Assembly: GCA_045564915.1 (NCBI GenBank) | Contig: JBJLGL010000004.1 | Span: 124,001 to 188,000 of the forward strand | DNA length: 64,000 nucleotides | Origin: JAQWRV01 sp045564915 | Lineage (GTDB): Bacteria; Pseudomonadota; Alphaproteobacteria; Rhodospirillales; Rhodospirillaceae | Direction of reading: 5' to 3' | In this document: in pieces, positions 62,361 through 64,000 of the stretch | Numbering within the stretch: the first letter of the stretch is position 1 | How the letters are laid out: each line of letters begins with the position of its first letter | Position numbers and translations under genes: made by a program | The notes under the pieces: model-generated | Seen by the model: the letters and a program-made list of their open reading frames with translations, nothing else | Told to the model about the DNA's origin: nothing | Database searches by the model: none

Positions 62361-62590
62361 CCAACGATAGCTTTAGCAGAAGTAAACGACTAGGGACATT
62401 GACTCGGCCCGTTAGGGAGCGACTGGGCGCTTAACATATTTCAGCGTAAATTCTTATAATCCAAGATAGACGCCGGGAAATGCTGAATGCCGAAATTCCG
62501 TACAAGAGTAGCTTGGCACAGACCAGCATTCTTCTTGCTACCTGATATAGTCGCCAAAGGTACATGATAATAGTTGAGGTTGCTGACCAA

Positions 62591-63631
62591 ATGAAAGTTT
62601 ATGAAATCGGCGACTATACCAAAGGTCTAAGGTTGCATGCAGTTGAGCGTCCTGAGCCCATACCTGGGTATGGAGAAGCGGTGATGCGCGTGCGTGCTAC
62701 GGGTATTAATGCTCGTGATCTCTCTATTATAGAAGGTGCGCTCGGTAAGAATGTAATGCCCTACACGCGTGTCCCACTCAGCGACAATGCTGGGGACGTA
62801 ATTGCCGTGGGTCCAGGAGTTTCTAGCGTTAAGATCGGCGATAGGGTGACGATGACGCATTATTGGGAATGGCTAGACGGTGATTGGCACGCTCAAATGG
62901 CTGAGAAAGATTACGCCTCTACGATTGATGGCTTTCTCGCCGAAAAGGTGGTCGTACCTGCCGCCGCACTGATCAAATTGCCAGCCGGCATGAGTTATGA
63001 GGATGCAAGTACCGTTCAAAGCCCTGGGCTTACAGCTTGGAATGCTGTGGTTGAGGCTGGGGCAGCAAAAGCCAGCGATACTATTCTTTCGCTGGGTACA
63101 GGTGGCGTCTCAGTCTTTGGCATGCAATGGGCTAAGATGCTTGGTGCAAGGGTTATCATTACATCATCAAGTGACGAAAAGCTCGCGCGTCTACAAAAAC
63201 TGGGCGCTGACATGACCGTCAATTATCAGACAAACTCTAATTGGCCCCTTGAGGTATTAGAGCTAACTGGCGGTCAAGGTGCAGATATTCTCTTAAACAA
63301 TGTCGGGCTTGGCGAGTTGGAAAATTGTTTGCTGTGTGCAGCATCTAACGCCCGAATCATGCACATCGGCGCTAATCCCGTTGTTCACAACCAGGGCCTG
63401 CAAGAGCTACCGAGCCTTTCTAAACTGCCCAACATTATCATTAAGAACCTGACCATTCGGGGTATTATCGTTGGGAGCCGCCGTATGTTTGTCGATTGCC
63501 TTAAGGCCATGGAGATCAACAATATTAGACCTATCATCGATCGCGTTTTCGACTGGGACGACATTTACGAGTGCATTGATTATATGCAAAGTGGCGAAAA
63601 GTTGGGTAAAATCGTTATCCGTATATCTTGA
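62591..63631 (+). CDS. MDR-family NAD(P)-dependent alcohol dehydrogenase/quinone reductase
   Basis: About 346 residues. ATG 62591 (MKVYEIGDYTKG) is preferred as a typical family start; ATG 62564 would add nine residues and has AAAGG close by. GroES-like domain: GYGEAVMRVRATGINARDLS and IGDRVTMTHYWEW. The cofactor loop is SLGTGGVSVFGMQWAKMLGA, the following strand is VIITSSSDEKLARLQKLGAD. Catalytic-zinc Cys is absent at the usual place (ARDLSI), so it is more like the zinc-independent quinone reductase/enoyl reductase branch. Substrate unknown. Confidence 0.9.
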   Translation: MKVYEIGDYTKGLRLHAVERPEPIPGYGEAVMRVRATGINARDLSIIEGALGKNVMPYTRVPLSDNAGDVIAVGPGVSSVKIGDRVTMTHYWEWLDGDWHAQMAEKDYASTIDGFLAEKVVVPAAALIKLPAGMSYEDASTVQSPGLTAWNAVVEAGAAKASDTILSLGTGGVSVFGMQWAKMLGARVIITSSSDEKLARLQKLGADMTVNYQTNSNWPLEVLELTGGQGADILLNNVGLGELENCLLCAASNARIMHIGANPVVHNQGLQELPSLSKLPNIIIKNLTIRGIIVGSRRMFVDCLKAMEINNIRPIIDRVFDWDDIYECIDYMQSGEKLGKIVIRIS

Positions 63632-64000
63632 TAGGTTACGAGAGTGGCGCGGCATTTTAATCAGCGCTTTGGACAATATACTCTATTGTAAATTGAGAAC
63701 ACGCCTAGCGGTTAATGATGACTGCCGTGTTTAGGCTGTCTTCTGTATAAGGCCGACTGGATATTCATTTACTATGCCATACTAGCCGTCGAGGTAATGG
63801 ACCTAATATGGATGGCGGCCAAGACAAAAACGTTTCACCAAAGCTTTGCCGAAAGTCAGATACTCAATGACTGAAACTAGGCCCTTCTCAACCCTGTGAG
63901 TATGAAATAGGCCCTTCTGATGCATAGCACTCAGTCAATGACTGTCGGTGTCTCAATTGGTCCGTCACCATGAGATAATCCCTCAGCATAGGTAACTTCT
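63632..64000. other. End of window, no gene seen
   Basis: 369 bases with no supported ORF. GAAACTAGGCCCTTCT (63873-63888) and GAAATAGGCCCTTCT (63904-63918) form a short imperfect direct repeat, and CAATGACTG occurs twice nearby. A gene may begin beyond the window. Confidence 0.35.

Overview
The window looks like a chromosomal segment of an alphaproteobacterium, probably a free-living (perhaps marine) lineage with roughly balanced base composition. The lineage call rests on the 28.3-36.6 kb core: dcd, murA, hisG, hisD, a UPF0262 gene, a low-molecular-weight phosphatase, infA, maf, an RNase E/G gene, yacG and tRNA-Phe. That order, and UPF0262 itself, are typical of Alphaproteobacteria. The habitat is an inference only.

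Left accessory region (0-27.4 kb). Three paralogous 'double nitrilase' genes (101, 2976 and 8026) each encode two nitrilase folds in one chain, and the N-terminal half has lost catalytic residues. They are mixed with a secreted SDR-like protein, an orphan TRAP binding protein and an exported FAD amine oxidase. The third leads a tight run: SBP family 5 protein, alpha/beta hydrolase, DUF1838 protein, Rieske oxygenase large and small subunits. Facing it is a periplasmic PaoABC-like molybdenum hydroxylase (Tat-tagged 2Fe-2S subunit, Mo subunit, FAD/4Fe-4S subunit) with a previously unlisted 49-residue membrane protein. A divergent b-type cytochrome is a likely electron partner. Then come an MFS transporter that seems to start at ATA, a fused E1 alpha-beta oxo-acid dehydrogenase with a free lipoyl domain, a VOC lipoprotein, and a GMC oxidoreductase with its Tat-tagged small subunit.

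Core (27.6-36.6 kb): thrH, tRNA-Thr(GGT) and the housekeeping block above.

Island (36.6-41.24 kb): a 4.6-kb element sits in the 3' end of tRNA-Phe(GAA), bounded by a 17-bp direct repeat. It carries a tyrosine integrase, 12-bp tandem arm-like repeats, a kinase-fold phosphotransferase, a DUF427 protein, a Sel1-repeat protein and a small Cys/Pro-rich secreted protein. Sequence right of the outer att copy resembles the element's own left end, which suggests an older, decayed insertion.

Right accessory region (41.4-64 kb). Many families recur from the left side: MFS, FAD amine oxidase, DUF1838, SBP family 5. There are two copies of an apparently undescribed module pairing a SAM methyltransferase (IHxQPGGY signature) with a ~120-residue helical protein, and one of those methyltransferases carries a Tat-like signal. 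An RND efflux pair is translationally coupled to a cobalamin-binding protein with the complete CarH-type Wx9EH cap motif but no DNA-binding domain, followed by a SOUL heme-binding lipoprotein.

Overall the accessory genes look like a set of exported oxidative and hydrolytic enzymes plus uptake or sensing proteins for small organic compounds. Substrates cannot be read from sequence. The strongest candidates for new biology are the double nitrilases, the methyltransferase/helical-partner module and the B12-domain/RND operon.
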